This document shows positions 4,988 to 5,148 of a stretch of 5,148 nt of DNA, piece by piece. Source of the DNA: JBFWRI01 sp050248995 (GTDB lineage Bacteria; Pseudomonadota; Alphaproteobacteria; JAIXQD01); contig JBFWRI010000048.1 of assembly GCA_050248995.1 (NCBI GenBank), positions 1 through 5,148 on the forward strand. Direction: 5' to 3'. A program made the translations under genes and the position numbers. The notes below the pieces were generated by a model that saw nothing but the letters and a program-made list of their open reading frames with translations, was not told where the DNA came from and made no database searches. Position 1 is the first letter of the stretch; each line of letters starts with the position of its first letter.

Positions 4988-5148
4988 ATGTTTGACAAAG
5001 TTCTCATTGCCAACCGCGGCGAAATCGCGCTTCGCATCCACCGCGCATGTCGTGAAATGGGCATCCGCACTGTGGCCGTACACTCAACCGCTGATGCCGA
5101 TGCCATGCATGTGCGCATGGCGGATGAAAGTATTTGTATCGGCGCTGC
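4988..5148 (+). CDS. accC: biotin carboxylase subunit of acetyl-CoA carboxylase, 5' part only
   Basis: The gene is cut by the window end; 53 codons are visible. The N-terminus, MFDKVLIANRGEIALRI, followed by RACREMGIRTVAVHS and ADESICIGA, is the strongly conserved start of the biotin carboxylase N-terminal (pre-ATP-grasp) domain. AccC uses ATP and bicarbonate to carboxylate the biotin on AccB. The ATG lies four bases after the accB stop, with no strong ribosome binding site of its own, so the two genes form an operon and are probably translationally coupled, as is usual in bacteria. The catalytic ATP-grasp region is outside the window. Confidence 0.96.
   Translation, partial: MFDKVLIANRGEIALRIHRACREMGIRTVAVHSTADADAMHVRMADESICIGA

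Overview
The window looks like a stretch of proteobacterial chromosome, most likely from an alphaproteobacterium. This rests on housekeeping genes (tRNA-Tyr, nadD, accB-accC, an ABC-F ATPase) of moderately high GC. One sampled 60-base row in the gene at 1529-2209 has 36 G/C. The lineage is inferred from general protein style and GC, not from a search.

Layout. A complete tRNA-Tyr(GTA) with an encoded CCA lies at 74-159. It is followed by a clearly AT-richer gene (206-1480; sampled rows have 20, 29 and 21 G/C of 60). That gene encodes an OLD-like protein: an ABC-type ATPase with a probable C-terminal TOPRIM nuclease domain. One base after its stop codon begins a copy of the tRNA 3' end (CCAACCAC at 1481-1488, matching 150-157), followed by a T-run. 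The simplest reading is a single-gene insertion of about 1.33 kb at the tRNA-Tyr 3' end, with no integrase left. Next, on the + strand, is a small membrane protein that joins a heavy-metal-associated (GMTCxxC) domain to a MauE/DoxX-like membrane domain (1529-2209), apparently leaderless. Its stop codon overlaps that of a convergent ABC-F ATPase gene (3756-2206, minus strand) in a shared TTAA. Upstream of the ABC-F gene, on the same strand, is nadD (4447-3821). Divergent from nadD are accB (4531-4983) and the start of accC (4988 to the window end).

How the genes relate. accB and accC encode the biotin carrier and biotin carboxylase subunits of acetyl-CoA carboxylase, the first step of fatty acid synthesis. 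nadD makes the NAD precursor deamido-NAD. The two promoters must share an 83-bp intergenic region that is largely occupied by an 11-bp-arm inverted repeat (4483-4509). This may be an operator or a leader RNA structure linking NAD and lipid supply. The ABC-F protein is probably a ribosome-associated translation factor. The OLD-like gene is the only clearly accessory gene and the best candidate for a defence function. I see no multi-gene novel system, CRISPR array or insertion sequence here.
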